Source: M55B165 sp051744245
GTDB lineage: Bacteria > Actinomycetota > Humimicrobiia > Humimicrobiales > Humimicrobiaceae
Reading direction: 5' to 3'
NCBI GenBank assembly: GCA_051744245.1
Contig: JBNJCV010000009.1
Location: 1 to 39,958 of the forward strand
Length of the DNA: 39,958 nucleotides
Both the position numbers and the translations under genes were made by a program. This document shows, one piece after another, positions 9,205 through 16,382 of this stretch; the first letter of the stretch is position 1; every line of letters begins with the position of its first letter. The notes under the pieces are model-generated. The model was given only the letters and a program-made list of their open reading frames with translations. It was not told where the DNA came from and ran no database searches.

Positions 9205-9462
9205 TTGAGTGTAGTTATTAGATTGACAAGGAAGGGATTTAAGAAGCAGCCATATTTTAGAATAGTGGTAGCTGACAAAAGATCGCCCAGGGACGGTAAG
9301 TTTATTGACAGTATTGGAACTTACGACCCTAGAAGCAATCCTTCAAAAATTAAAGTAGACAAAGAGAAAGCTATTGATTGGATTAAGAAAGGTGCAAAAC
9401 CTTCAAACACTGTTGGTAAACTTTTTGAAATCATAGATTTACAAAGTAGTGACAATAAATAA
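9205..9462 (+). CDS. rpsP: 30S ribosomal protein bS16
   Basis: bS16 is an early-binding 30S subunit protein. The 85 residues carry the family pattern: VVIRLTRKG at the N-terminus, then RIVVADKRSPRDGKFIDSIGTYDP. The start is TTG at 9205, supported by an AGGAGGTT ribosome site at a normal distance and by alignment of the first residues with other bS16 proteins. It opens the classic rpsP-khpA-rimM-trmD-rplS block and is preceded by a strong predicted promoter. Confidence 0.97.
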   Translation: MSVVIRLTRKGFKKQPYFRIVVADKRSPRDGKFIDSIGTYDPRSNPSKIKVDKEKAIDWIKKGAKPSNTVGKLFEIIDLQSSDNK

Positions 9463-9475
9463 AATGGAGGTTAAT

Positions 9476-9709
9476 GTGAAAGAACTACTTGAGTACATGG
9501 TAAAAGAACTAGTTGATAATCCGGAAGAAGTAGAAATTATCGAAGAGGAGGAAGATGAGAGAACAATAATCTTCAAAACTAAAGTTGCTGAGGACGATCT
9601 AGGCAAGGTAATTGGTAAGAAAGGAAGAACTGCTAATGCTCTTAGGGTCATAATGAGGGCAGCTTCAGCTAAAAGAGGTAAATCATCAATAGTAAAGATA
9701 CTTGACTGA
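9476..9709 (+). CDS. khpA: KhpA-type KH-domain RNA-binding protein
   Basis: KhpA is a single KH-domain RNA-binding protein that in Gram-positive bacteria works with KhpB (Jag/EloR) in cell elongation and RNA regulation. The KH GxxG loop is seen as GKKGRTANALR. I place the start at GTG 9476, 5 bases after a GGAGG, which gives 77 residues, the usual family size; upstream in-frame codons would overlap the ribosome site. An acidic stretch (EIIEEEEDE) precedes the KH core. Its place between rpsP and rimM is conserved. Confidence 0.92.
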   Translation: MKELLEYMVKELVDNPEEVEIIEEEEDERTIIFKTKVAEDDLGKVIGKKGRTANALRVIMRAASAKRGKSSIVKILD

Positions 9710-9730
9710 TTTATATAAATAACAATTTTT

Positions 9731-9746
9731 GACATTTCAAAATGTC
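9731..9746 (+). promoter_or_regulatory. hairpin enclosing the rimM start codon
   Basis: GACATTT (9731-9737) and AAATGTC (9740-9746) are perfect inverted copies separated by CA. The second arm contains the ATG of rimM at 9742-9744. No Shine-Dalgarno sequence is visible upstream. In RNA this would hide the initiator unless a translating ribosome or a protein opens it. The stem is short and AT-rich, so a regulatory role is only suggested. Confidence 0.4.
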
Positions 9747-10278
9747 TTCAAGATTAATAGGGGTAATTGGTAAGCCACATGGGATAAAAGGAGAAGTTTT
9801 TATCAGGCTGCTTACTGATTGCCCCGAAACAATTTCTAAAGGGTGCAAGCTTTACCTGAATAAAGAATGCAATAAACCTGTAAAGGTTGAAAGCTTGAAA
9901 TCAAAAAAGACCAAGAAATCAGAATTCAACTTAATAAAATTTAAAAATATTGATGACAGAAATGCTGCCGAAGACCTAAGAGGCAAAAAAATTTATAGAA
10001 AAGAAGAAGATACGCCTGAGCTAGGAGTGGACCATTACTGGCAAGATGATTTGATTGGTTGCCTGGTGCATACAAGTGGCGGTCAGTATATAGGAAAAGT
10101 TATAGATGTTTTAGAAAACATTGCCAACAATGTTATAGTAGTAAGGGTAGAAGGCAAAAAGGCGGAAAAAACAATAAGGCAGGAGCAAATGCTGGTGCCT
10201 TTTGTAAGGGACTATATTGGTAAAGTGGATATAGAAAATTCAAAAATACAAATAAAAAAGATACCGGAATATATATAA
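9742..10278 (+). CDS. rimM: ribosome maturation factor RimM
   Basis: RimM assists late maturation of the 30S head by binding uS19. The 178 residues show the N-terminal RimM domain (IGVIGKPHGIKGEVFIRLLTD-like opening) and the C-terminal PRC-barrel with HYWQDDLIGCLV and MLVPFVRDYIGKVD. The start is ATG with no ribosome site and lies within a small hairpin. trmD begins 2 bases after its stop, so the pair is translationally coupled. The order rimM-trmD-rplS is nearly universal. Confidence 0.95.
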   Translation: MSSRLIGVIGKPHGIKGEVFIRLLTDCPETISKGCKLYLNKECNKPVKVESLKSKKTKKSEFNLIKFKNIDDRNAAEDLRGKKIYRKEEDTPELGVDHYWQDDLIGCLVHTSGGQYIGKVIDVLENIANNVIVVRVEGKKAEKTIRQEQMLVPFVRDYIGKVDIENSKIQIKKIPEYI

Positions 10279-10279
10279 A

Positions 10280-10975
10280 ATGATTATAGATATTATTACA
10301 ATTTTCCCGGAATTTTACGGAAATATATTTGAATACGGCGTAATTAAAGAAGCTTTTAACAAAGATTTATGTAAAATAAATATATATAACTTGAGGGACT
10401 TTTCCAAAGATAAGCATAAAAAGATCGATGACAGACCTTACGGAGGAGGTCCAGGCATGGTGTTTATGCCGGAACCATTGGGGGAAGCTATCAGCTTTAT
10501 AAAGAAAAAAAACAGAATTGGCAAAGATAAGCAGCTTACAGTACTTCTTACTCCCAAGGGGTTGAAACTGGAACAGCCTATGCTTAAAAATTTTTTAGGA
10601 TTTGAGAATTTAATATTGGTTTGTGGAAGGTATGAGGGCATTGACCAGAGGGCAATAGACCTTCATATTGATTTAGAGCTATCCATAGGAGATTATGTTT
10701 TAACTGGCGGGGAAATTCCTTCTTTGGTGGTAATAGACGGGCTGGTAAGGCTTATGCCTGGAGTGGTGGGGAAGGAAGAATCCCTGCAGTCTGAATCATT
10801 TGAAAATAATTTGCTTGACTACCCGCTGTATACCAGGCCAGTTGAATACAGGGGACTAAAAGTACCGAAAGTATTATTAAGCGGAGACCATAAAAAAATA
10901 CAGGAATGGAGAAAGAATAAAGCCGAGGAGTTAACCAAAAGGAGACGGCCTGATTTATTTGACAAAAAAAGATAA
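10280..10975 (+). CDS. trmD: tRNA (guanine-N1-)-methyltransferase TrmD
   Basis: TrmD methylates G37 next to the anticodon with S-adenosylmethionine, preventing +1 frameshifts. The 231-residue protein shows the trefoil-knot SAM site: GGGPGMVFMPEPL, LVCGRYEGIDQRAID and YVLTGGEIPSLVVIDGLVR. It starts at ATG right after rimM without its own clear ribosome site. Its 3' end overlaps a good promoter for the next gene, so rplS and genes beyond can be transcribed separately. Confidence 0.97.
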   Translation: MIIDIITIFPEFYGNIFEYGVIKEAFNKDLCKINIYNLRDFSKDKHKKIDDRPYGGGPGMVFMPEPLGEAISFIKKKNRIGKDKQLTVLLTPKGLKLEQPMLKNFLGFENLILVCGRYEGIDQRAIDLHIDLELSIGDYVLTGGEIPSLVVIDGLVRLMPGVVGKEESLQSESFENNLLDYPLYTRPVEYRGLKVPKVLLSGDHKKIQEWRKNKAEELTKRRRPDLFDKKR

Positions 10976-10987
10976 ATTTCTTATATT
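10959..10987 (+). promoter_or_regulatory. predicted sigma70-type promoter for rplS-lepB-rnhB
   Basis: A consensus TTGACA (10959-10964) and TATATT (10982-10987) are separated by exactly 17 bases. The -35 box lies inside the last codons of trmD and the -10 in the 53-base gap. The transcript would start near 10994, with an AGAGGTG ribosome site before the rplS ATG. Confidence 0.65.
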
Positions 10988-11028
10988 TGTTGGGTCCATT
11001 TTTAATTTAACAAAACTAGAGGTGCAAT

Positions 11029-11370
11029 ATGAATATATTGGATAAGATAGAAAATAAATATGCAAAAAGCGATATCCCGGAGTTTAAACCAGGTGATAAG
11101 GTAAGAGTTAATATAAGAATAAGTGAAGAGAGTAAAGACAGGGTCCAGTCTTTTGAAGGTATTGTTATAAAAAGACAGGGCAAGGGAATTAATGAGTCTT
11201 TTACAGTAAGAAAGATTTCTTTTAATAATGTGGGAGTTGAGAGAACCTTTTTAATAAATTCACCAGTTATCCAGTCGATCCAAAGACTAAACGAAGGTAT
11301 TGTAAGAAGGGCAAAGCTATATTATTTGAGGAATAAGGTCGGAAAGAAATCAAAAGTAAAAATTAAATAA
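11029..11370 (+). CDS. rplS: 50S ribosomal protein bL19
   Basis: bL19 sits at the 30S-50S interface. The 113-residue sequence is typical, with PEFKPGDKVRVNIRI, FEGIVIKRQGKGINESFTVRKIS and a C-terminal RRAKLYYLRNKVGKKSKVK tail. The ATG is 5 bases after AGAGGTG. It has its own predicted promoter and is followed 10 bases later by lepB. Confidence 0.97.
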   Translation: MNILDKIENKYAKSDIPEFKPGDKVRVNIRISEESKDRVQSFEGIVIKRQGKGINESFTVRKISFNNVGVERTFLINSPVIQSIQRLNEGIVRRAKLYYLRNKVGKKSKVKIK

Positions 11371-11380
11371 CATGGAGTGA

Positions 11381-11905
11381 ATGGCAAAAAAAAGTATTTT
11401 AAGAGAATTCATCACCTATGTAATAATAGTTGCCTTAGCCATTTCCCTATCTTTAACTATCAGGATATTAATTTTTGAACCCTTTATTGTGCCTACCCCA
11501 TCCATGGAACCTACTTTAATGGTTAGAGACAAGGTGTTGGTAAATAAGCTTTCCTATAAATTTGGACCTATAAACAGAGGGGATTTAGTGGCTTTCCATT
11601 CTTCTTACGAAAACAAGGATCTGGTAAAAAGGGTTATTGCTTTAGGAGGGGAAGAAATCACCTTAACTACGGAAGGTGAAATCTATATCAACGGCCAGCC
11701 ATATGAGGAAAATTATCTACCAGATGGTTATAACATAAGTTACCAGAACCAAACCATAATTTTGAATGAAAATGAGATTTTTGTAATGGGGGATAACCGC
11801 AAAAATAGCCTGGATAGCAGGTATTTTGGCACTATTACAGAAGAAGATGTTTTTGGCGAATTAGTTTTTATATACTGGCCTCCTAAAAGGTTTGGAAAAA
11901 TTTAG
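11381..11905 (+). CDS. lepB: signal peptidase I
   Basis: Signal peptidase I cleaves signal peptides from exported proteins at the outer face of the membrane. One N-terminal transmembrane helix (about residues 10-31) is followed by the catalytic Ser41 in PTPSMEPTL, the general-base Lys83 in LVKRVIALGGE, and the GDNR box (137-140) with SLDSRYFG. At 174 residues it is the short Gram-positive type. GGAGTG precedes the ATG. rnhB begins 13 bases after its stop, or overlaps it if a TTG at 11892 is used. Confidence 0.96.
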   Translation: MAKKSILREFITYVIIVALAISLSLTIRILIFEPFIVPTPSMEPTLMVRDKVLVNKLSYKFGPINRGDLVAFHSSYENKDLVKRVIALGGEEITLTTEGEIYINGQPYEENYLPDGYNISYQNQTIILNENEIFVMGDNRKNSLDSRYFGTITEEDVFGELVFIYWPPKRFGKI

Positions 11906-11918
11906 TATAATTGAATGT

Positions 11919-12542
11919 ATGGAAATCAATGAAATAAAAAGACTGCTAAAACTTTGCGCTTATGAAGATGAGCTGTACTCTAATGGATACGGGTTGATTG
12001 CCGGTGTAGATGAAGTTGGGAGAGGCTCCCTTGCAGGACCTTTGGTTGCTGCGGCAGTAATATTGGACAGAAAAAAATTTATTATAGAAAATCTAGATGA
12101 TTCCAAGAAAATAGACGGAATAACCAGAAGGGAGCTATGCAGAAAGATTATTAAAAGTTGTATTTGCTGGTCAGCAGTAGAGATATCCCCGGAATTAATT
12201 GATGAGATTAATGTAAATAATGCAAATATCCTGGGTTTTAAAAAAGCGGTATCAAAGCTTAAAAGAAAGCCAGATATCATATTGTCGGATTTTTTAGAAG
12301 TTGATTTAGGAATTGAACTTATTCCGGTAACCAACGGGGATCAGATAAGCATATCAATTGCAGCTGCATCCATTATTGCCAAAGTCATAAGAGACAAAAT
12401 GATGGTGAACCTAGGAGAGTATTACCCTGAATACGGGTTTAAATATAATAAGGGGTATGGGACAAAAAGGCATCTGCTGGCCTTACAAAAATATGGACCT
12501 TCAAAAATACACAGGCTAAGTTATACAGGTGTTCTAAACTAA
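11919..12542 (+). CDS. rnhB: ribonuclease HII
   Basis: RNase HII removes ribonucleotides misincorporated in DNA and RNA primers. The catalytic acidic pair is Asp31-Glu32 in GVDEVGRGSLAGPLVAAAV, with further family segments LDDSKK and the DQISISIAAASIIAKVIRDKMM region. The ATG at 11919 gives 207 residues, a normal length; a TTG at 11892 inside lepB is an alternative. No ribosome site is obvious for either. The yraN and comM genes that often follow rnhB in Actinomycetota are absent, and a promoter region leads directly to dprA. Confidence 0.95.
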   Translation: MEINEIKRLLKLCAYEDELYSNGYGLIAGVDEVGRGSLAGPLVAAAVILDRKKFIIENLDDSKKIDGITRRELCRKIIKSCICWSAVEISPELIDEINVNNANILGFKKAVSKLKRKPDIILSDFLEVDLGIELIPVTNGDQISISIAAASIIAKVIRDKMMVNLGEYYPEYGFKYNKGYGTKRHLLALQKYGPSKIHRLSYTGVLN

Positions 12543-12587
12543 TTTGTGTATTTGACTAATTGTTTAAAATTTTTTAATATTAGTTTA
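12535..12587 (+). promoter_or_regulatory. dprA promoter with ACTAAT half-sites and a 9-bp inverted repeat
   Basis: TTGACT (12552-12557) and TAATAT (12575-12580) are 17 bases apart, a good sigma70-type promoter. A 9-base repeat TAAACTAAT (12535-12543) recurs inverted as ATTAGTTTA (12579-12587). A third ACTAAT copy (12555-12560) overlaps the -35 box. The expected transcription start coincides with the dprA ATG at 12587, so the mRNA could be leaderless. The inverted repeat could be an operator; AT-richness makes chance matches possible. Confidence 0.5.
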
Positions 12588-13435
12588 TGCTGCCTGTCTA
12601 TGAAATTAACAAAAATATAATTCACTTAATTTTTATCCGGAGAATAAATCCCTATCATTTTATAAAAACCTTTAGGCAGGTAAACTGCATATTAAAAACC
12701 ATAAATTTTTTTAAAAAAGGAAGCTGTGATTTTAAGAAAGCAGAAAAAATACTGGATAAAATAAGGCAAAATGATATTAAGGTTTTAAATATATCTGATG
12801 ATAGATACCCGGAACCTTTGAAAAAAATTGACAACCCGCCACCCATTTTTTTTTACAAGGGAGATAAAATATTAAATTCAAAATTTAATATTGCAATTGT
12901 AGGTACCAGAAATTGCTCAAGCTATGGGATTAAGGCTGCAAAATATTTTGCAAAAAAATTATCAAGGCTAGGAATAACTGTAATTAGCGGGATGGCCCGG
13001 GGCATTGACTATTATGCACAGAGCGAAGCATTAAAGGAAAGCGGAGGCTCCATAGGAGTGCTGGGCTGCGGCATTAATATTTATTATCCTAAAAGCAGTG
13101 CTGGCCTTTACAAGACTATTAATTCCAACGGTAGTTTAATTTCTGAATACTTGCCGTTTGAAAAACCTAAAAAATGGTATTTCCCTTACAGGAACAGAAT
13201 AATAAGCGGGTTGAGTAGAGGGGTTTTAATAATTGAAAGTGGATCCAGGGGAGGGGCCCTGATTACAGCGGATTATGCCCTAAAACAAAACAGAGAAGTA
13301 TTTGCTGTGCCGGGAAATATTTTCAGCAATGCTAGCCGTGGATGTCATGGATTAATTAAGCAAGGGGCAAAATTAGTGGAGAATGCAGATGATCTATTGG
13401 AAGAGTTTTATTATTTATGCAAAAATAAGGGCTAA
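12587..13435 (+). CDS. dprA: DNA-processing protein DprA
   Basis: DprA binds incoming single-stranded DNA during transformation and loads RecA. The Rossmann-like core is clear: IAIVGTRNCSSYG, ITVISGMARGIDYYAQ, GVLGCGINIYYP, then FPYRNRIISGLS, GSRGGALITADYAL and FAVPGNIF. The N-terminal HhH-like region is divergent and rather lysine-rich. The ATG at 12587 has no ribosome site and coincides with the predicted transcription start. A run of nine T near 12846 encodes IFF in frame here. A C-terminal winged-helix domain seen in some DprA proteins is missing. Confidence 0.94.
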   Translation: MLPVYEINKNIIHLIFIRRINPYHFIKTFRQVNCILKTINFFKKGSCDFKKAEKILDKIRQNDIKVLNISDDRYPEPLKKIDNPPPIFFYKGDKILNSKFNIAIVGTRNCSSYGIKAAKYFAKKLSRLGITVISGMARGIDYYAQSEALKESGGSIGVLGCGINIYYPKSSAGLYKTINSNGSLISEYLPFEKPKKWYFPYRNRIISGLSRGVLIIESGSRGGALITADYALKQNREVFAVPGNIFSNASRGCHGLIKQGAKLVENADDLLEEFYYLCKNKG

Positions 13436-13483
13436 AGTTATGGTATGATATTTAAGTAAAGCATTTAGGAAAAAGGAAAGGTT

Positions 13484-13900
13484 ATGGGTTTATTTAAGAA
13501 GAAAAAGCAGGAGAGGCCAAAAAATCCCTTAGGGGCAGCCCTTTATAGCTTGGACAACCTGTTAAATATAAATTTGAGAAAAATAAAGGCAGCTATACTT
13601 AACAAAAAGGAGATAAATCCCCGGAGAGCCAAAAAAGTTTTTGACAGAAATTTATACAAGCTGGACCGCATAATAGAGGATATTTCAAAAGAAAATCTGA
13701 AGACTGATTACAGGTCTGATAAGGTACGGTATAAGGTAATAGGCCTTATAAAGGATCTGAAAAAATATTTTGACGCAGCCTTAACTACAGGTTTTGATTA
13801 CCGTAAAATCGAAGCCAAGGTAGGGAACTTTGAGAATATTCTAAAAAAAAGGGAAAACCTAAAAAAAGACATGAAGGATATCGAAAGTGATTATTTTTAA
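13484..13900 (+). CDS. hypothetical small basic alpha-helical protein between dprA and xerC
   Basis: I do not recognise this 138-residue protein. It begins MGLFKKKKQERPKNPLGAA, is rich in Lys, Arg, Asp and Glu, and should be almost entirely helical and soluble: no signal peptide, membrane segment, Cys pair or nucleotide motif is seen. A GGAAAGG ribosome site precedes the ATG, and xerC starts 3 bases after its stop, so it is clearly expressed with its neighbours. The context (DNA uptake protein before, dimer-resolution recombinase after) hints at a DNA-related role, but that is only positional. Confidence 0.75.
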   Translation: MGLFKKKKQERPKNPLGAALYSLDNLLNINLRKIKAAILNKKEINPRRAKKVFDRNLYKLDRIIEDISKENLKTDYRSDKVRYKVIGLIKDLKKYFDAALTTGFDYRKIEAKVGNFENILKKRENLKKDMKDIESDYF

Positions 13901-13903
13901 AAA

Positions 13904-14809
13904 ATGAAGCTAAAAAAAAGCCTGGAAAAATATATTGATTTCCTAAAATACGAAAAAAACCTTTCCCTCAATACAATCGAGTCTTATGAAAATGACGTGC
14001 TGCAATTAATAAACTACCTTAACAGACTTAACATAAGTGAGACTGAAAAGCTTAACCTGGAAGATTTCAGGAAGTTCCTTAAGTTTATAGATAATTTTAA
14101 TTATGCAAAAAGCAGTTTAATAAGAAAATATTCTTCTTTTCTTAATTTTTTTAAATTTCTGGAAGAGAGTGGATATATTAACAAGAGCTTGAGCCAGCAT
14201 ATAAGGGTGCCTAAAAAGGATAAAAAATTTTTTACCATACTCTCAAGGGACGAGATGCTGGCATTGCTTGATAGCATTACCCCAGATAGCGATACCGGAA
14301 AAAGGGACCGGGCAATTATAGAGGTTATTTATTCTACCGGAGCCAGAGTAAGCGAGGTAGAAAACATAAAAGTGGGGGATATAAATTTTACTGCCAGGGA
14401 AATAAAGGTTATCGGCAAGGGCAACAAGCAAAGGGCAGTATACCTTAACAGTCAGTCTATAGAATGTCTGGACAGTTACTTAGCTGTAAGGGGCAATTTT
14501 CTTAGTTTTAAAAATGGAAGGAAAGAAAACAGGTACTTATTCCTAAACCATAAAGGAGGAAAACTTTCTTCAAGAAGCATAAGGAATATAGTAAAAAAAT
14601 ACCTGAAGGAAGCCGGGATTAAAAAAAACATAACTCCCCACAGCATAAGGCATAGTTTTGCAAGCCACCTGCTTCAGGGGGGAGCAGGAATAAGAGAAAT
14701 ACAGGAACTTTTAGGCCATGAAGACATCTCTACTACCCAGATTTATACCCATCTTAATATCAAAAAATTAAAGCAAGATTATAGGAATTACCACCCCAGG
14801 GCAAAATGA
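13904..14809 (+). CDS. xerC: tyrosine recombinase XerC/XerD family
   Basis: Xer recombinases resolve chromosome dimers at dif with FtsK, whose gene begins at the right end of the window. The 301 residues have an N-terminal SAM-like core-binding domain (about 1-105) and a catalytic domain with all expected residues: Arg148 in STGARVSE, Lys172, His246 and Arg249 in HSIRH, His272 in LLGHEDISTTQIYTH, and nucleophile Tyr281. Its length and the position upstream of rpsB fit the housekeeping XerC rather than an integrase. XerC versus XerD or a single-recombinase system cannot be decided here. Confidence 0.93.
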   Translation: MKLKKSLEKYIDFLKYEKNLSLNTIESYENDVLQLINYLNRLNISETEKLNLEDFRKFLKFIDNFNYAKSSLIRKYSSFLNFFKFLEESGYINKSLSQHIRVPKKDKKFFTILSRDEMLALLDSITPDSDTGKRDRAIIEVIYSTGARVSEVENIKVGDINFTAREIKVIGKGNKQRAVYLNSQSIECLDSYLAVRGNFLSFKNGRKENRYLFLNHKGGKLSSRSIRNIVKKYLKEAGIKKNITPHSIRHSFASHLLQGGAGIREIQELLGHEDISTTQIYTHLNIKKLKQDYRNYHPRAK

Positions 14810-14874
14810 AAAGTCCTGATTTGGATGAGTTGTATTAAGTTTTATTGGAAACAGAATGGACCAAATAGTATATT

Positions 14875-15049
14875 ATGGGGAAAGCGGTTAAAATATCAGA
14901 AGAGCTTGCATAAGATGCAAAATTACTAAAATGGCAGTGGAAACCCTAGCTTGCTTTGTTTGGTAATAAAGGATATTTTGCTGGAAAGGGAACAGGCTAA
15001 GGAAGGGTTTGGAATACCTTATGTTTTGGGGGAGATGATTAGAAATTAG
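14875..15049 (+). pseudogene. decayed ParD-like type II antitoxin
   Basis: Starting at ATG 14875 the frame reads MGKAVKISEELA, a stop, then DAKL, which matches the start of ParD-like antitoxins (KISEELVxxAK). In another frame from about 14939 it continues NPSLLCLVIKDILLEREQAK, then GFGIPYVLGE, matching the family end (ENPDLPxxFIKDILLxxEEAKAGxxxPYxFG). About 20-25 central residues are missing and there are a stop and a frameshift, so it cannot be functional. The match is to family sequences from memory. It is followed directly by a matching toxin remnant. Confidence 0.6.
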
Positions 15050-15345
15050 AGTAATCCAGTCATCTATTTTTACATAACAGAAAAAAAGTTATATAAAGAT
15101 AAAACAAAGATACTGGATGCAGAAATTAAGAAAATAGGAAAAACCTTGAAATAAGGGAAGAAAAAAGAGCTCTTGGAGGATTGTGGGGGTATAAATATTA
15201 TATCCAAATATAGCTTTTCTTATTGGCATTTGAACTTAAAATAGATGTTTTAAATTGGATAATGATTTGTAACCACCAGAAGCACAACAGGGGTCTTGCT
15301 AAATATCTAGATAATATATTTATTTTGAAATCCCACCCCCAATAA
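15050..15345 (+). pseudogene. decayed RelE/ParE-type toxin
   Basis: In the frame continuing after the antitoxin stop, the translation gives VIYFYITEKKLYKDKTKILD, AEIKKIGKTLK, a stop, then GKKKELLEDCGGINIISKYSF, like KKLHKNQKxxLDxxIKKI..P.IGEEKKGDLxGVRVxKF of RelE/ParE-like toxins. A shift near 15217 then gives FLLAFELKID, MICNHQKHNRGLAKYLD and a stop at 15343-15345, like LLAYExxED..LALGSHENFYRDLKKYL. At least one internal stop and one frameshift make it a pseudogene. The partner remnant immediately upstream supports the call. Confidence 0.6.
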
Positions 15346-15438
15346 GGTAAATTAAGCAAAAAAACATTGAAAGTAATAGAGTAAGTTGTAAACAGTCTAT
15401 AACCCCCTTATTTTCCAGCAAATTTTTGCCCTTTTATT

Positions 15439-15466
15439 TTGTTTGCTCAATAAAATAGTTTATGCT
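15439..15466 (+). promoter_or_regulatory. possible promoter for the rpsB-tsf operon
   Basis: TTGTTT (15439-15444) and TATGCT (15461-15466) are 16 bases apart, a moderate sigma70-type match. It is the best candidate upstream of rpsB, giving a leader of about 100 bases that contains the stem-loop described next. Confidence 0.4.
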
Positions 15467-15492
15467 AAACTTGAGTTTTGAAAAATTACACA

Positions 15493-15539
15493 CACCGCTT
15501 GCTGCATTATGGTGCTAATTTTTTACTGTTAAAGCGGTG
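15493..15539 (+). promoter_or_regulatory. structured rpsB leader (candidate S2 autoregulatory element)
   Basis: CACCGCTT (15493-15500) pairs perfectly with AAGCGGTG (15532-15539), closing a 31-base segment that includes GGTGCTAATTTTTT. It ends about 20 bases before the GGAGG of rpsB. rpsB leaders bound by ribosomal protein S2 are known in several phyla, so an autogenous control element is plausible. I cannot align it to a named family without a covariance search. Confidence 0.5.
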
Positions 15540-15570
15540 GAGGAATAACCATAAGAATGGAGGTATTATT

Positions 15571-16359
15571 TTGAGTATTGTTAACATGAAGCAAATGTTG
15601 GAGGTAGGAGTTCATTTTGGCCATCAGACCAGAAAATGGAACCCGAAGATGAAGAAGTATATATATACTGCAAAGAACGGTATATATATAATAGACCTGC
15701 AGCAAACTATGCAGCTGATATTTGAGGCTTACAATTATGTAAGGAAGGTTGCCAGCGAAGGCGGGACCGTATTATTTGTAGGAACCAAGAAACAGACCCA
15801 GGACACCATAGAAAATTATGCGAAAGAATGCGGAATGCCATATGTTAAGAACCGTTGGCTGGGAGGCACTTTAACCAATTTTTCAACTATCAGCAAGAGA
15901 ATCAGAAGAGTGGAAGAAATTGAGGAAATGGAAGAATCAGGAGTGTTTGAGGAACTCCCAAAGAAAGAAGTCCTGGCTATAAAAAGGGAATATGAAAAAC
16001 TCCTTTATAATATTGGCGGGATAAGGGATATGAAAAAAATACCGGATGTATTATATATTGTTGATCCCAATAAAGAAGCAATAGCAGTAAACGAAGCAAT
16101 AAAATTAAATATTCCTATTGTGGCAATAACAGACACTAATTGTGATCCTGATAAAATTGATTATGTCATCCCGGGAAATGATGATGCTATAAGGTCTTGC
16201 AGCCTTATTACCAGCATAATTAGTGAAGCTGTTAAAAAGGGAAAAGAAGAAAAAGTTAAACTGGAAAAAAGCCCTGAAGCCAAAGAGGCAAAGGAACTAG
16301 AAAAAGAAACACCTGAAGATAAATTAGAAGACAAGCCTGAAGATAACGTTTGGGTTTAG
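15571..16359 (+). CDS. rpsB: 30S ribosomal protein uS2
   Basis: uS2 is a late-assembling 30S protein that also recruits bS1. The core is canonical: MLEVGVHFGHQTRKWNPKM, IIDLQQTM, GTKKQTQDTI, NRWLGGTLTNFSTI, DVLYIVDPNKEAIAVNEA and IPIVAITDTNCDPD. The start TTG at 15571 follows GGAGG by 8 bases and gives 262 residues; the frame is open upstream to 15478, but that part overlaps the leader stem and has no homology. The C-terminal tail is rich in Lys and Glu (KSPEAKEAKELEKE). It heads the rpsB-tsf-pyrH-frr block. Confidence 0.97.
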   Translation: MSIVNMKQMLEVGVHFGHQTRKWNPKMKKYIYTAKNGIYIIDLQQTMQLIFEAYNYVRKVASEGGTVLFVGTKKQTQDTIENYAKECGMPYVKNRWLGGTLTNFSTISKRIRRVEEIEEMEESGVFEELPKKEVLAIKREYEKLLYNIGGIRDMKKIPDVLYIVDPNKEAIAVNEAIKLNIPIVAITDTNCDPDKIDYVIPGNDDAIRSCSLITSIISEAVKKGKEEKVKLEKSPEAKEAKELEKETPEDKLEDKPEDNVWV

Positions 16360-16382
16360 TTATAGGGAGGTAATTTAAGATA

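Larger units (their letters stand above)
14810..15438. other. longest non-coding stretch of the window (xerC-rpsB interval)
   Basis: No intact gene longer than about 40 codons is found on either strand. The centre is the decayed toxin-antitoxin pair (14875-15345). The flanks, 14810-14874 and 15346-15438, show nothing I can name: no tRNA, clear terminator, terminal inverted repeats or target-site duplication. The rpsB promoter follows. Confidence 0.6.

Noticed and set aside
9729..9757. TTGACA before rimM as a promoter
   Set aside because: No reasonable -10 box follows at 16-18 bases, and the hexamer is part of the small hairpin around the rimM start.
12846..12854. Nine-T run in dprA as a second frameshift site
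   Set aside because: The DprA reading frame is continuous through it (PPPIFFYKGD), so there is no break to explain; it is useful only as a comparison for truB.
14810..15345. Insertion sequence remnant in the xerC-rpsB gap
   Set aside because: No terminal inverted repeats, target duplication or transposase motif was found; the fragments fit a toxin-antitoxin pair better.
15478..15570. Upstream extension of rpsB
   Set aside because: It overlaps the GC-rich leader stem and encodes residues unlike uS2; GGAGG directs initiation to TTG 15571.
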